Position numbers and translations under genes: made by a program
The notes under the pieces: generated by a model
What the model saw: only the letters and a program-made list of their open reading frames with translations
The model's database searches: none
Told to the model about the DNA's origin: nothing
Source: Caballeronia sp. Lep1P3
Lineage (GTDB): Bacteria; Pseudomonadota; Gammaproteobacteria; Burkholderiales; Burkholderiaceae
DNA length: 64,000 nt
NCBI RefSeq assembly: GCF_022879595.1
Contig: NZ_CP084265.1
Location: 2,914,001 to 2,978,000 of the forward strand
Reading direction: 5' to 3'
Shown: positions 17,936 to 27,189 of the stretch, in pieces
Position numbering within the stretch: the stretch's first letter is position 1
Layout: every line of letters begins with the position of its first letter

Positions 17936-19000
17936 ATGCGAATCGCACAAATTGCACCGTTGCACGAAGCAGTCCCCCCGAAGTTTTACGGCGGCACTGA
18001 GCGCGTGGTGTCCTATCTGACGGATGCGCTCGTCGACCTCGGCCACGATGTAACCTTGTTCGCAAGCGGCGATTCGCAAACCCGGGCGACGCTCGAAGCC
18101 GCGTGGCCGCGCGCCTTGCGGCTCGATCCGACGATCCGCGATCCGCTCGCGCCGCACATGCTGCTGCTGGAAACGGTCCGCCGCCGCGCGCACGAATTCG
18201 ACGTGCTGCACTTTCACCTCGACTACATGCCGTTCCCGCTTTTCACGCAGCTCGACACGCCGTTCGTCACGACCCTGCACGGCCGCCTCGATCTGCCGGA
18301 ACTGCAGCCGATGTTCAACACGTTCACGAAGGCGAACGTCATCTCGATTTCGGACAACCAGCGCGGGCCGCTGCCGCAGGCGAACTGGCTGAACACGGTC
18401 TATCACGGCCTGCCCGAGAATCTGCTGACGCCGCAGCCGGAGAAGAAGCCCGAATATCTGGCGTTTCTCGGCCGCATCTGCCCGGAAAAGCGCGCCGATC
18501 TGGCTATCAAGATCGCGGCGCAAAGCGGGCTGCCGCTGAAGATCGCGGCGAAGGTGGACAAGGTGGATCAGGACTATTTCAAGTCGACCATCGAGCCGCT
18601 CCTGTCGCAGGCGCATGTCGAATTCATCGGCGAAATCAACGAAGCGCAGAAGCCGGAGTTTCTTTCGGGTGCGAAGGCGCTGCTCTTCCCGATCGACTGG
18701 AACGAGCCGTTCGGCCTCGTGATGATCGAATCGATGGCGTGCGGCACGCCGGTGATCGCGTTCAACCGCGGCTCGGTGCCCGAAGTGATCGACCACGGCG
18801 TGACCGGCTTCATCTGCGAAGACGTGCAGGGCGCAGTCGGCGCGCTGCAACGCATCGACGAGTTGTCGCGCACGGAGATTCGCGCGCAGTTCGAGCGGCG
18901 CTTCAGCGCGCAGACGATGGCGCAGAACTACGTCGACACCTACGCGGCGATGCTTCAGGCCGCGAAGCGCCCGGTGCTTCGTCAGGTCGCCCTCGGCTAA
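17936..19000 (+). CDS. glycosyltransferase family 4 protein
   Basis: A 354-residue GT-B fold protein starting [24 protein letters not shown], with a C-terminal GT4 domain containing [18 protein letters not shown] and the nucleotide-sugar binding stretch [32 protein letters not shown]. It would transfer a sugar from a nucleotide donor in the cytoplasm; acceptor unknown, perhaps a glycan or a lipid. The ATG at 17936 follows AGGAGAG; an in-frame upstream start at 17858 is unlikely. It stands alone and ends at a terminator. Confidence 0.9.
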   Translation: MRIAQIAPLHEAVPPKFYGGTERVVSYLTDALVDLGHDVTLFASGDSQTRATLEAAWPRALRLDPTIRDPLAPHMLLLETVRRRAHEFDVLHFHLDYMPFPLFTQLDTPFVTTLHGRLDLPELQPMFNTFTKANVISISDNQRGPLPQANWLNTVYHGLPENLLTPQPEKKPEYLAFLGRICPEKRADLAIKIAAQSGLPLKIAAKVDKVDQDYFKSTIEPLLSQAHVEFIGEINEAQKPEFLSGAKALLFPIDWNEPFGLVMIESMACGTPVIAFNRGSVPEVIDHGVTGFICEDVQGAVGALQRIDELSRTEIRAQFERRFSAQTMAQNYVDTYAAMLQAAKRPVLRQVALG

Positions 19001-19039
19001 ACGACCCCCGTTTCACGCGCTGTAGTCGGCAGTCACGCA

Positions 19040-19067
19040 ACGCCGCCCTTTCGGGCGGCGTTTTTGT
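19040..19067 (+). terminator. intrinsic terminator after the glycosyltransferase gene
   Basis: Stem CGCCGCCC / GGGCGGCG with a TTTC loop, followed by TTTTTG. Located 40 bases after the stop codon. Confidence 0.9.
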
Positions 19068-19239
19068 TTCGTCCACCGAACAAGGAGAAGTCCGAAGATT
19101 GCGTCGCCGTGCGAGAAAAACGCAGAGATCCACTATTTTTGACAGTTTGCCGAAAGAGCCGCGCTTAAACTGCGCTCCGCAAGACCGCTCGGTTTCTTGC
19201 GTCAAATCAAGCATCTCTCACATTGTCGAAGGCAGGATC

Positions 19240-19484
19240 ATGCAATTGTCGAAGCGTCTCGGCGCTGAAATTTTCGGTACTTTCTGGCTCGTGCTGGGCG
19301 GTTGCGGAAGCGCCGTACTGGCCGCTGCCTTTCCCCAACTCGGCATCGGGTTCGCGGGCGTCTCGCTGGCGTTCGGCCTGACCGTACTCACCATGGCGTT
19401 CGCCATCGGTCACATCTCGGGCTGCCATCTGAATCCGGCGGTGAGCATCGGTCTCGCGGCGGCGGGCCGTTTCCCGGTGCGCGA
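19240..19484 (+). pseudogene. aqpZ: aquaporin Z, 5' part (interrupted by nested IS elements)
   Basis: Codes for the first 81 or so residues of an aquaporin: a first transmembrane helix from [15 protein letters not shown], and the first NPA half-helix motif ([12 protein letters not shown]). The frame runs into the inserted DNA right after the 8-bp sequence GTGCGCGA. Joining this part to position 23520 restores one open frame of 242 residues with both NPA motifs, so the gene was intact before insertion. The ATG at 19240 follows GGCAGGA. As it stands only a truncated protein with foreign C-terminus can be made, so water-channel function is presumably lost. Confidence 0.93.
19477..19484. repeat. 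left target-site duplication of the outer (IS256-family) element
   Basis: GTGCGCGA, identical to 23512-23519. The pair brackets all inserted DNA in aqpZ and fits the 8-bp duplication made by IS256-family elements. Confidence 0.88.
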
Positions 19485-19529
19485 AGTTCTGTGCGTCAAG
19501 TTGTGCAGAAACCGGATGCCGGTGGTTTC

Positions 19530-19537
19530 GGTTGATC
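19530..19537. repeat. left target-site duplication of the inner IS66-family element
   Basis: GGTTGATC, repeated exactly at 22135-22142. The 8-bp length is characteristic of IS66-family insertion. Confidence 0.88.
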
Positions 19538-19623
19538 GTATGCGGTCCTTAAGGGACGCCCTAGCAATGGACGAGTGATTCTCTGATGCTACCTGTCCAC
19601 GTGGACAGCTGGGATGAGAGTAC

Positions 19624-20124
19624 ATGACAGAAGATCGAGACTTGCGTAGCCGTCTGGTAGTCGGCGCGAAACGGGATGGTCGCCGGGAATACGATCCGCA
19701 AGCCCGCGAGGAACTGGTCCAGTTGTGCATGACGTCCGGCGTTTCGATAGCCCGGACGGCGATGCAATACGGCTTGAACCCGAATCTGTTGCGCGAGTGG
19801 ATCACGCGCTATCAGAAGACACATGCGGCGCGGAATTCGGCGGATAAGGAACTGAGACCAGCAGACAGGGCATCGCTTGATGTCACGCCGCCTGCCTTGC
19901 GGACTGACGCGACCGACGTGCCATCACCATTTGTACCGGTCGTTCAGGGGGCTGTGACGGTTGAACGAGCGGTGTCCGCGCGCACACCATCGATCACGGT
20001 TGCCTTGCACATACGTTTGCCTAACGGTGTTGAGTTCGACATCGCAGAGGCGACCATCGACGAGCTGACCACCGTGGTCCAGATGCTCGGGAGGATGCCG
20101 TGTTCCGGTTCGACGATAATCTGA
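19624..20124 (+). CDS. tnpA: IS66-family accessory protein TnpA
   Basis: A 166-residue protein with an N-terminal helix-turn-helix (YDPQAREELVQLCMTSGVSIARTAMQYGLNPNLLREWI), as in IS3-type OrfA and IS66 TnpA. IS66 elements need TnpA, TnpB and TnpC for transposition; TnpA is probably the DNA-recognition partner. The central part is a variable linker. Its 3' end overlaps tnpB by 25 bases, suggesting translational coupling. Confidence 0.88.
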   Translation: MTEDRDLRSRLVVGAKRDGRREYDPQAREELVQLCMTSGVSIARTAMQYGLNPNLLREWITRYQKTHAARNSADKELRPADRASLDVTPPALRTDATDVPSPFVPVVQGAVTVERAVSARTPSITVALHIRLPNGVEFDIAEATIDELTTVVQMLGRMPCSGSTII

Positions 20125-20453
20125 AGGTCTACCTGCACCGCGATCCTGTCGACTTCCGCTACGGCATGAACAGTCTGTCGATTCTCGTCGAGCAGTCGAT
20201 GCGCCTAAATCCGATGGACACGTCGCTTTACATCTTCGGAAACCGACGTCGTGACCGGATAAAGATACTTGGCTGGGACGGCAGTGGTTTCTGGCTTTTT
20301 ATAAAACGATTGGAGAGCAGCCACTTCATCTGGCCAGACAACAAGGCTGAGATCGTGACGATGACGAGCAACGTGTTGCACGCGTTGCTCGATGGCGATG
20401 ACATCACCGCGATACGACGGCATCCGAAGCAGGAATATCGCCGCGTGAGCTGA
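20100..20453 (+). CDS. tnpB: IS66-family accessory protein TnpB
   Basis: A 117-residue protein of the IS66 Orf2 family: VYLHRDPVDFRYGMNSLSILVEQ, then YIFGNRRRDRIKILGWDGSGFWLFIKRLE, both highly typical. Not related to the RNA-guided TnpB of IS200/IS605. Required with TnpA and TnpC for IS66 transposition; biochemical role not established. GTG-free ATG start overlapping the end of tnpA. Confidence 0.92.
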   Translation: MFRFDDNLKVYLHRDPVDFRYGMNSLSILVEQSMRLNPMDTSLYIFGNRRRDRIKILGWDGSGFWLFIKRLESSHFIWPDNKAEIVTMTSNVLHALLDGDDITAIRRHPKQEYRRVS

Positions 20454-20484
20454 ACAGTGAGGCCGTGCGCCGGTCTAACCGGCC

Positions 20485-22065
20485 ATGCCGATCAATGTCA
20501 CGATCACCGCCGAGGAATTGAAGGCGTTGCTCGCCGAGCGCGATGCTGCTCGTGCATTGCGAGAAGAACAGGAGGCCTTACGCGGCGCCTTGCGGCTTAT
20601 GACCGCAGAGCGCGATCTTGCTGAGGAGCGACTCCGAGCCTACCGTCGCGAACTGTTCGGCGCCAAGAGCGAGGCACGAGATTCTGATCAACTTGGCTTG
20701 TTCAACGAAGCCGAGGTGCTCGGCGCGAACAGCGCGCCTGCTCAAGAAGACACGCCGGAGACGACGGTTGGCGCGCACAAGCGCAAGAAGCGCGGTCACC
20801 GCAAGCCGCTTGATCCCAATCTACCGCGCGAGGTCGTGCGGCACGAACTGCCCGAAGCCGAACGCTTTTGCACGAACGATGGACAAGCGCTCGTCGAGAT
20901 CGGCGCGGAGATCAGCGAGCAGCTCGATGTGATCCCCGAGCAGCTTCGAGTGATCCAACACCAGCGCGTTAAATATGCGTGTCCGTGCTGCGATCTCGGC
21001 ATCAAGGTCACTCCAGCGCCGCCGCGCATCATCGCGCGCGGACTGTTGAGCGAAGCGGCGCTCGCATGGATCGCCACCGGCAAATATCAGTTCGGCGTGC
21101 CGCTCTATCGCCAGGCCGGTTTGCTGTGTCGCTTCGGCGGAGACATCTCGTCGAACACGATCGCCGCCAGCATGGTTCGCGTTGGCCTCGCGACCCAGCC
21201 CGTGATCAACCTCATGCGCGATGCGTTGCTTGATGCCGAACTGATCTACTGTGACGAGACGACGTTCCAGGTACTGAAAGAGAAAGGGCGCAAGCCGCAA
21301 ACGAAGAGCTACCTCTGGGCGCAGATGACCAATTCAGGCATCCCCATCCGCTGCTTCAGCTATACGCCCGGACGCGGTGCCAAGCTGGCCGACAAGCTGT
21401 TCACGGGGATCCGCAAGGGCGCCGTTCTGATGACTGATGGCTACGAGCCCTACAACGACATCGCTCAACGCTACGACCTCGTGCACCTCGGGTGTTGGGC
21501 ACACCTAAGACGGTACTTCATCAAAGCGGAGGAGAACGTGCCGAAAGCCGCGCGTTCGCCCGATCTGCTCGCGACACGCTTCATCACGCTGATCGGCAAG
21601 CTGTTCACTGCGGAGGCCCGCTCTAAGAAATGGGCAGCTGAGCGACGACAGCGACTGCGACGTCGATACAGCACGCGCATACTCGACGCCATCTACGCTT
21701 TAGCCCTCGCGGAGTCGCCCGGCGTCGTACCAAAAAGTTTGCTCGGAAAGGCACTGACCTATCTGCGCGAGCAGTGGCCGAAGCTGATCCGCTACGTCGA
21801 GAACGGCACTTGGGCCATCTCGAACAACCCTTGCGAGAATGCGATTCGCCCCTTCGTCGTCGGGCGCCGCTCATGGCTTTTTAGCGACACCGTAGCGGGG
21901 GCGAACGCAAGTGCAAACCTCTACAGCCTGATCGAAACCTGCAAAGCCGGGGGCATCGATCCCTATCGCTACCTTCACTGGTTGTTCCAACGTCTTCCTC
22001 TGGCGAGGACCGTTGACGACTACGACGCGCTGCTTCCTTGGAAGATGCCCGCAGATCTCCGCTGA
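20485..22065 (+). CDS. tnpC: IS66-family transposase TnpC
   Basis: A 526-residue DDE transposase. N-terminal coiled coil (about 5-60, rich in ERD/EER repeats), a zinc-binding segment (VKYACPCCDLGIKV), then the catalytic core with the first Asp in YCDETTFQVL, the second in MTDGYEPYND, and the Glu in NPCENAIRPFVVGRRSWLF. The C-terminal IS66 signature ETCKAGGIDPYRYLHWLF is intact. Length and motifs are complete, so the element may still be active. Confidence 0.95.
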   Translation: MPINVTITAEELKALLAERDAARALREEQEALRGALRLMTAERDLAEERLRAYRRELFGAKSEARDSDQLGLFNEAEVLGANSAPAQEDTPETTVGAHKRKKRGHRKPLDPNLPREVVRHELPEAERFCTNDGQALVEIGAEISEQLDVIPEQLRVIQHQRVKYACPCCDLGIKVTPAPPRIIARGLLSEAALAWIATGKYQFGVPLYRQAGLLCRFGGDISSNTIAASMVRVGLATQPVINLMRDALLDAELIYCDETTFQVLKEKGRKPQTKSYLWAQMTNSGIPIRCFSYTPGRGAKLADKLFTGIRKGAVLMTDGYEPYNDIAQRYDLVHLGCWAHLRRYFIKAEENVPKAARSPDLLATRFITLIGKLFTAEARSKKWAAERRQRLRRRYSTRILDAIYALALAESPGVVPKSLLGKALTYLREQWPKLIRYVENGTWAISNNPCENAIRPFVVGRRSWLFSDTVAGANASANLYSLIETCKAGGIDPYRYLHWLFQRLPLARTVDDYDALLPWKMPADLR

Positions 22066-22134
22066 CCCGCATTGCTGACGCACATCACGCGCTCTCCACC
22101 TTACTCCGAGGGGCGTCGTTCGTGGATCGCGTAC

Positions 22135-22142
22135 GGTTGATC
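22135..22142. repeat. right target-site duplication of the IS66-family element
   Basis: GGTTGATC, the second copy of 19530-19537. Sequence to the right is again IS256-family DNA. Confidence 0.88.
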
Positions 22143-22194
22143 CTTCTTTGCGGCGTGCGGTGCGAAGGGCGTAGCCCGCAGCGCCGAACGCCCG

Positions 22195-23390
22195 CTATGC
22201 AGCAGCGCGCAAGAACTCCTTCTTCTGCTCGGCCAGCAGGGCCATGTTCAGATAGCGGCTACCCTCCAGCCACGTTTCATGCGTTTCACTGCAAAGCGCC
22301 CTGACTAAGCGCAGACACGCGGCCTCGTTGGGGAAGATCCTCACGATGCGCGTGCGCCGCTTGATCTCTTCATTCAATCGCTCGAGCATGTTGGTCGACT
22401 TCAAATGCTTGTGATGCGCGCGCGGCAGCCGGTAGAACGTCAGCGTCTCAGCAATGTTGCCTTCAACCCAATCCACGAGCTTCGGATATTTGCCCTGCCA
22501 TTTGATAATCCACGCCGCGAGATCTCGCTGCGCCTCCTGCAGATCGCGTCGGTCGTACATCCAGCGCAACTCCTGCAAGCAGTCGTCGTCGGCCTTGCGT
22601 GGCAGATAGTCCAGTGCATTACGCAGAAAGTGCACGTAGCAGCGCTGCCAGGCGGCCTCAGGAAGCACCTCGCCGATGGCCTTCTTCAGGCCCGCATGAT
22701 CGTCCGAGGCGACGAACTCCACGCCTGAGAGCCCGCGCTTTTTCAGCCCCAGCAAGAACTCCTTCCAGCTCGAATGGCTCTCGCGGTTCGCCAGCTCCAC
22801 GGCCAGCACTTGCCGATGACCTTCCCAGTTGATGCCAATGGCAATCAGCACCGCCTGCGAGCGAATCACGCCTGATTGGCGCACCTTCTCATAGCGCGCA
22901 TCGACGATCAGATACGGATACGCTTCCTCGAGCGGCCGGTGCGCGAATTTCGCCAGCGTCGCGTCGAGCCCTTTGTTGATGGCGGAGATCGCTGAGGCCG
23001 AGAAGCTGTGACCGCATAGCTCTTCGGTAATCGCCTTGACCTTGCGGGTCGAGACGCCCTGCACGTACATCTCCGCGAGCGCGGCCACCAATGCTTTCTC
23101 GCTGCGTGCATAGCGCTCGAACAAGGCGGTGGAGAATTCGCCATGCCGATCACGCGGCACGCGCAGCTCCAGCTTGCCGATGCGCGTCACCAGCCCGCGG
23201 CCGTAGTAACCGGCTCGATAGCCACTGCGTGTTTCGGTCCGCTCGTTGGGTAATGCCCCAGCAGCTCGGTCATCTCCGCTTCGAGCACTTCCTGAAGCGC
23301 ATCCTTCATGAGCGCCTTCATCAGGTCGCGGTCGCCGGCAACCAGCGCTTCCACTGGCTGCCGGATCGTACTACGCTTGGTCGTGGCCAT
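22195..23390 (-). pseudogene. IS256-family transposase, frameshifted
   Basis: The N-terminal 60-odd residues (MATTKRSTIRQPVEALVAGDRDLMKAL...MTELLG) and the rest (TRIGKLELRVPRDRHGEFSTALFERYARSE..., 331 residues) are in different frames. Translating past the break in the other frame gives the expected link ALPNERTETRSGYRAGYYGRGL, so one G appears to be missing in the G4 run at 23256-23259. Catalytic motifs (LIVDARYEKVR, VASDDHAGLKKAI) are intact in the second part. A restored frame would be about 398 residues, the usual size. Either a real inactivating deletion or a homopolymer sequencing error. Confidence 0.9.
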
Positions 23391-23511
23391 GGTGCAAGCC
23401 CTCCCGAGGGCAGGTTGAGGAACTCGACATTCATCAACTTACACCACGGCCACCCCTTTCTTTGGCATCTTCCTGCCTCCGAACTTTCTGCACACTTCTC
23501 GGCACATTACC

Positions 23512-23519
23512 GTGCGCGA
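23512..23519. repeat. right target-site duplication of the IS256-family element
   Basis: GTGCGCGA, second copy of 19477-19484; directly followed by the rest of aqpZ. Confidence 0.88.
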
Positions 23520-24003
23520 CCTCGCGCCGTACATCGTCGCGCAAGTGATCGGCGCGACGCTCGGCGCCTTTGCGCTCAAGCTGATCGCCACCGGCTTGCC
23601 GGGCTTCGATCTCGTCGCGAGCGGCTTCGCGGCCAACGGCTTCGGCGAGCATTCGCCCGTGCATTACTCGATGTTCGCGGCGCTCGTCTGCGAGTTCCTG
23701 ATGACGTTCTTCTTCCTGTTCGTCATTCTCGGCGCCACCGACGAACGCGCGCCCAAAGGCTTCGCGCCGATCGCCATCGGCCTGTGCCTGACGCTCATTC
23801 ACCTGATCTCGATTCCGGTGACGAACACGTCCGTGAACCCGGCGCGCTCGACCGGCCCGGCGTTCTTCGTCGGCGGCTGGGCGCTCGACCAGTTGTGGCT
23901 CTTCTGGATTGCGCCGATTGCGGGCGCCATCGTCGCCGGCGTGGTGTATCCGCTGCTGAGCGCCGAGCGCGAAACGCGCAAGCTGAGCGCGGTCGCCCGA
24001 TAA
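23520..24003 (+). pseudogene. aqpZ: aquaporin Z, 3' part
   Basis: Continues the frame broken at 19484: after V-R comes [23 protein letters not shown], then four more membrane segments and the second NPA motif with its filter arginine ([14 protein letters not shown]). Together with 19240-19484 it makes a 242-residue aquaporin of normal length. A GTG at 23512, inside the target duplication, could start a 163-residue fragment, but that would lack the first NPA half and the first helices. The gene ends 20 bases before a terminator. Confidence 0.92.
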
Positions 24004-24023
24004 CGGCGGCATGCGGCAAACGA

Positions 24024-24048
24024 AACGGGCGCTTCGGCGCCCGTTTTG
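24024..24048 (+). terminator. intrinsic terminator after aqpZ
   Basis: Stem ACGGGCGC / GCGCCCGT around TTCG, followed by TTTTGC. Confidence 0.85.
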
Positions 24049-24294
24049 CATTAAAACGGCGCGACAGATGTAATGCGTGATTACGCAAACGGGCTCGTGA
24101 ATTCAGTGCGCTCGTTCGAATTGGACACGTCGACGCGCGCGGGAGCCGCACGGCACAAGGCTCGCGGCGTTATCGCGCGCTCCGGCGCATTCTTTCGCAC
24201 CGCTTGCACGCGGTAACAAGTCGTCGAAGCGTGTAAGACAGCAAGCGCTTACATTGGACTCATGCGACACACGTCGCTTTCCAGGAGAAACACC

Positions 24295-24630
24295 ATGAAG
24301 CGCATCGTCACCCATCTGCTCGTCGCGTCTGGCCTTGTACTCGGTGCCGTCGGGGCTGCTCAGGCACATAGCGATGTCCACATCGGGCTGTCGCTCGGAG
24401 CGCCCGCTTATGCCGCGCCGACTTATGTCGCGCCCGCGCCCGTTTATGCCCGCCCCGCCGCGCCGGTTTATGGCGCGTCGTACTGGCGCCATGACGAACC
24501 GCGCTGGGACCGCGATCACGGCCGCGATTATGGCCGCGATTACCGCCACGACAATGGTCACGACAGCGGCCAATGGAACCGCACCGGCTGGGACCACGGC
24601 CAGTCGAACGGCTGGGGCCGTCGCGGGTAA
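24295..24630 (+). CDS. small exported protein rich in Asp, His, Arg and Tyr
   Basis: A 111-residue protein with a Sec signal peptide (MKRIVTHLLVASGLVLGAVG, cleavage after AQA at about residue 24). The mature part has PAYAAPTYVAPAPVYARP-type repeats and then a highly charged stretch with tandem RDHGRDYGRDYRHD units. No enzyme domain; such proteins are common as unnamed periplasmic proteins in Burkholderia. The His/Asp-rich tail could bind metal, which is only a guess. The ATG at 24295 has AGGAGA upstream and was preferred over an in-frame ATG at 24262. Confidence 0.75.
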   Translation: MKRIVTHLLVASGLVLGAVGAAQAHSDVHIGLSLGAPAYAAPTYVAPAPVYARPAAPVYGASYWRHDEPRWDRDHGRDYGRDYRHDNGHDSGQWNRTGWDHGQSNGWGRRG

Positions 24631-24688
24631 GGCCGGCGGCTGCCGGCGGGCGGGAAACTTCGCTCGCAGAGGCAGCCGTGGCAATGAT

Positions 24689-25516
24689 TTATCGCGGTGA
24701 CGACAGTTCGTCGCGAATGCCGAAGAGCTTGCGCAATTGATGCGCGACGCCGGCTTCGAAGTTGTTGCCGATGCGCGGCACCTGCGGCAGACGCGCGATG
24801 AGGTCCGGATTCGCGTTGTTCATCATGAAGGGATGACCGGCCGTTTCCAGCAAGTCGATGTCGTTCATGTTGTCGCCGAAAGCGACGCAATGCGCCGGAT
24901 CGATGTCGAGCCGCTCCAGCACGGAGCGCAGCGCGCGGCCCTTCGAAACGTCCGATGTCATGACTTCGAGGCAATCCGGCAGCGAGTAGGTGACGTAGAG
25001 TGAATCGCCGAATTCGCTTTCCAGATTGGCGGCGACTTCCTTCAGATCGGCGGGCTCGCCGATATACAGCACCTTCGCGATGTTCTCGCCGTCGTGTTCG
25101 CGCAGGTCCATCACTTCGTATTTGAAACCGGAGTCCTGATGGAAGACGAGCAGCTCGGGAGCGTGGCGGTCGATGAGCCAGGCGTCGTCGGCGAACAGAT
25201 TGACGATCACGCGCCCGTGCGCGCCCGCGACGTCCGGCTGCACGAGACGGCGCACCGCCGACGGCGCGAGATCGCGGGAATAGATGCGCTCGTCGCCGGG
25301 TGCGTGAACGCGCGCGCCGTTCGACGTGATGAGATACGCGTCGATGCCGAGCAGATCGCGAATGCCCGCGACATCGCGATAATGCCGCCCCGTCGCGATG
25401 ATGATCGGCACGCCGCGCGATGCGAGCGTGCGCAGCGTTTGCGCGGTGAACGGGTCGAGCTGGTGGTCGCTGTTGAGAAGCGTACCGTCGAGATCAGTGG
25501 CGATGACCGAATACAT
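24689..25516 (-). CDS. Cof-type HAD-IIB family hydrolase
   Basis: A 275-residue HAD phosphatase. Motif I DLDGTLLNSD (nucleophile D8 and D10), motif II IATGRHYRDV, a C2B cap in the middle, Lys in VSKGRALRSVLE, and motif IV FGDNMNDIDLLETAG. Cof-type enzymes dephosphorylate sugar phosphates, FMN, PLP or similar small molecules; the substrate is not readable here. It is 50 bases upstream of, and on the same strand as, the BadF-type kinase. Confidence 0.9.
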   Translation of the reverse strand: MYSVIATDLDGTLLNSDHQLDPFTAQTLRTLASRGVPIIIATGRHYRDVAGIRDLLGIDAYLITSNGARVHAPGDERIYSRDLAPSAVRRLVQPDVAGAHGRVIVNLFADDAWLIDRHAPELLVFHQDSGFKYEVMDLREHDGENIAKVLYIGEPADLKEVAANLESEFGDSLYVTYSLPDCLEVMTSDVSKGRALRSVLERLDIDPAHCVAFGDNMNDIDLLETAGHPFMMNNANPDLIARLPQVPRIGNNFEAGVAHQLRKLFGIRDELSSPR

Positions 25517-25566
25517 GACTGCCCTGTTTGAGCGGATTAAGTCAAAGGAAGCGAGCGCGGAGCTGG

Positions 25567-26475
25567 CTATTCTAGCGTGCGCTTCCGATGCGTCCCCGCG
25601 CGCCGCGCCAGTTCCAGCGCGCCAGCGGCGGAATCGGCAAGTGGTGCGCGCAGCCGTTCGCGCAATGCCGCCGGCACCAACGGTTCATACGGCGCGGCGA
25701 GCCCGCCGCAGAGCGCGACCGGCATCACGCCCGCCGGATCGAGAGCGGCGACGAGCATCTCGATCTCGCGTCCGGCTTGCGCGAGCAGTTGCGCGGCAGC
25801 GGGATGATCGCGGAACTCGAAGACGCACGGCGCGAGCGTCGCGTAAGCCGTCTGATTCGAGGCGCACAGCCAGACGACGAGACTGTCGCGATCGGTTGCG
25901 CCCGTATGCCGCAGAAGCGCGCGCGACCAGTCATCGGCGGGAAGGCGGCCATCGAGCACGCGCTGCAAATGAACCACCGCGCGCAGGCCGAGCCACGCGC
26001 CGCTCGCTTCGTCGCCGCTTGGAAAGCCGTAGCCGCCCGCGATGCGGCACGCGCCTGCGCGATCCAGCGACGCCGCGATGCTGCCCGTCCCGAGCGCGAC
26101 GATTACGCCCGGCTCGCCACCGTGGGCGCCGAGGACAGTCGTGTACGCGTCGCTTTCGACGCCGAGCGCCCGAACCGGCGGCGCCGAGCCGAGAAAGGCC
26201 GCGAGCCAGTCCGCGTTGTTGACGCCCGCGAGACCGCAGCCGAGGGCGCAGTCGCGCCAGTCGAACGCGAGCGACGCGGCGTCGAAGGCGCGCTTGCACG
26301 CATCGCCGATGGACTGCCACGCGCGCTCGACGCCCAGCGCGAGCCCTGAAGGGCCGCCGGTGGCGCGCGCGAGTTCCACGCCGCGCGCATCCGCGAGAAT
26401 CACGCGCGTGCCGCTTCCGCCGCCGTCGATGCCGAGCAGGAAGCCGTCGAATGTCGAGTCTGTGAAAGTGTTCAT
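25567..26475 (-). CDS. BadF/BadG/BcrA/BcrD-type ATPase, probable N-acetylglucosamine-type kinase
   Basis: A 302-residue ASKHA-fold protein. The phosphate-1 loop is LLGIDGGGSGTRVILADARG and the phosphate-2 region is VIVALGTGSIAAS; ALCGGLAAPYEPLVP is the adenosine motif. This layout is shared by GlcNAc/glucosamine kinases and the benzoyl-CoA reductase activators; the lack of a nearby reductase favours a sugar kinase. The ATG at 26475 (MNTFTDSTFDG) was chosen over an alternative at 26511. Confidence 0.83.
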   Translation of the reverse strand: MNTFTDSTFDGFLLGIDGGGSGTRVILADARGVELARATGGPSGLALGVERAWQSIGDACKRAFDAASLAFDWRDCALGCGLAGVNNADWLAAFLGSAPPVRALGVESDAYTTVLGAHGGEPGVIVALGTGSIAASLDRAGACRIAGGYGFPSGDEASGAWLGLRAVVHLQRVLDGRLPADDWSRALLRHTGATDRDSLVVWLCASNQTAYATLAPCVFEFRDHPAAAQLLAQAGREIEMLVAALDPAGVMPVALCGGLAAPYEPLVPAALRERLRAPLADSAAGALELARRAGTHRKRTLE

Positions 26476-26583
26476 GGCCGCAAGCATAGCGGCGCCCGCG
26501 CGGGCCGCCAATTAGCCGAATGGCCGAGGTGGCGCGCATTCGCCCTTCCGCTATGCTGGCGCGATTCAGAACGAGGAGCCGCA

Positions 26584-27189
26584 ATGCCAGTCACCGAGCC
26601 AACCCGCTGCGCCTGGGCCACGACCGACGCGATGGCGCACTATCATGACACCGAATGGGGCGTGCCTTCGCACGACGATCGCCACCTGTTCGAAATGCTG
26701 GTGCTCGAAGGCGCGCAGGCGGGGCTTTCGTGGTCGACCATTCTCAACAAGCGCGATGGCTATCGCGCGCTCTTCGCCGGCTTCGACATCGACACGGTCG
26801 CGCGCTTCACGGAGAAGGACGCCGAGCGGATCGTCGGCGACGCTCGCGTGGTTCGCAATCGCGCGAAGATCGCATCGGCCATTGTCAATGCGCAAGCCGT
26901 GCAGCGCATTCAGGCCGAACACGGCTCGTTCGCGGACTTCGTGTGGTCCTTCCTCGACGGCGCACCGATCGACACGCCGCGCGACGCGAACAATCCGACG
27001 CCCGCATCGACGCCCGAATCCGACGCACTCAGCCGCGCGCTCAAGCAGTACGGCTGCAAGTTCGTCGGCACGACCATCTGTTACGCGTTCATGCAGGCGA
27101 CCGGCATGGTGAACGACCACGCCGCCGACTGCGTGTCGCGCACCCGAACTCGGACAAAGCGCAAAGCCGCACTGAAAGCCGCACATTAG
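26584..27189 (+). CDS. tag: DNA-3-methyladenine glycosylase I
   Basis: A 201-residue Tag enzyme: RCAWATTDAMAHYHDTEWGVPSHDDRHLFEMLVLEGAQAGLSWSTILNKRDGYR is the family signature, with catalytic Glu in LEGAQAG. The zinc ligands are the N-terminal Cys and His and the C-terminal NDHAADC. The enzyme removes 3-methyladenine from alkylated DNA. It is divergent from the kinase gene and followed by a 430-base gap. Confidence 0.95.
   Translation: MPVTEPTRCAWATTDAMAHYHDTEWGVPSHDDRHLFEMLVLEGAQAGLSWSTILNKRDGYRALFAGFDIDTVARFTEKDAERIVGDARVVRNRAKIASAIVNAQAVQRIQAEHGSFADFVWSFLDGAPIDTPRDANNPTPASTPESDALSRALKQYGCKFVGTTICYAFMQATGMVNDHAADCVSRTRTRTKRKAALKAAH

Larger units (their letters stand above)
19538..22134 (+). 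mobile_element. IS66-family insertion sequence (complete)
   Basis: A 2597-bp element whose ends begin GTATGCGG (left) and GTACGCGA (right, complement), matching 15 of the first 24 positions and resembling the GTAAGCG start of IS66 ends. It contains the three-gene IS66 set tnpA-tnpB-tnpC in order, all with open frames, and is flanked by the 8-bp duplication GGTTGATC. It lies inside the IS256-family element, 53 bp from that element's end and downstream of its transposase. Confidence 0.9.
19485..23511. mobile_element. IS256-family element in aqpZ, itself split by an IS66-family element
   Basis: Bounded by imperfect inverted ends: the 27 bases at 19485-19511 and the complement of 23485-23511 match at 18 of 27 positions and share TGTGCAGAAA at the same offset. 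Removing the IS66-family insertion and one copy of its target duplication leaves about 1422 bp, the normal size for IS256-type elements. The transposase (22195-23390, minus strand) is frameshifted. Target duplication GTGCGCGA on both sides. Confidence 0.85.

Noticed and set aside
20100..20453. TnpB considered as an RNA-guided nuclease (IS200/IS605 type)
   Set aside because: It is the unrelated 117-residue IS66 Orf2 protein; no RuvC or zinc-finger motifs and no adjacent omega RNA.
19485..22200. First reading: the IS66-type element is the outer insertion and IS256 sits in its right end
   Set aside because: The 8-bp repeat GGTTGATC and GTA-type ends at 19538 and 22134 show that the IS66 element lies within the IS256 element, whose own ends share TGTGCAGAAA.
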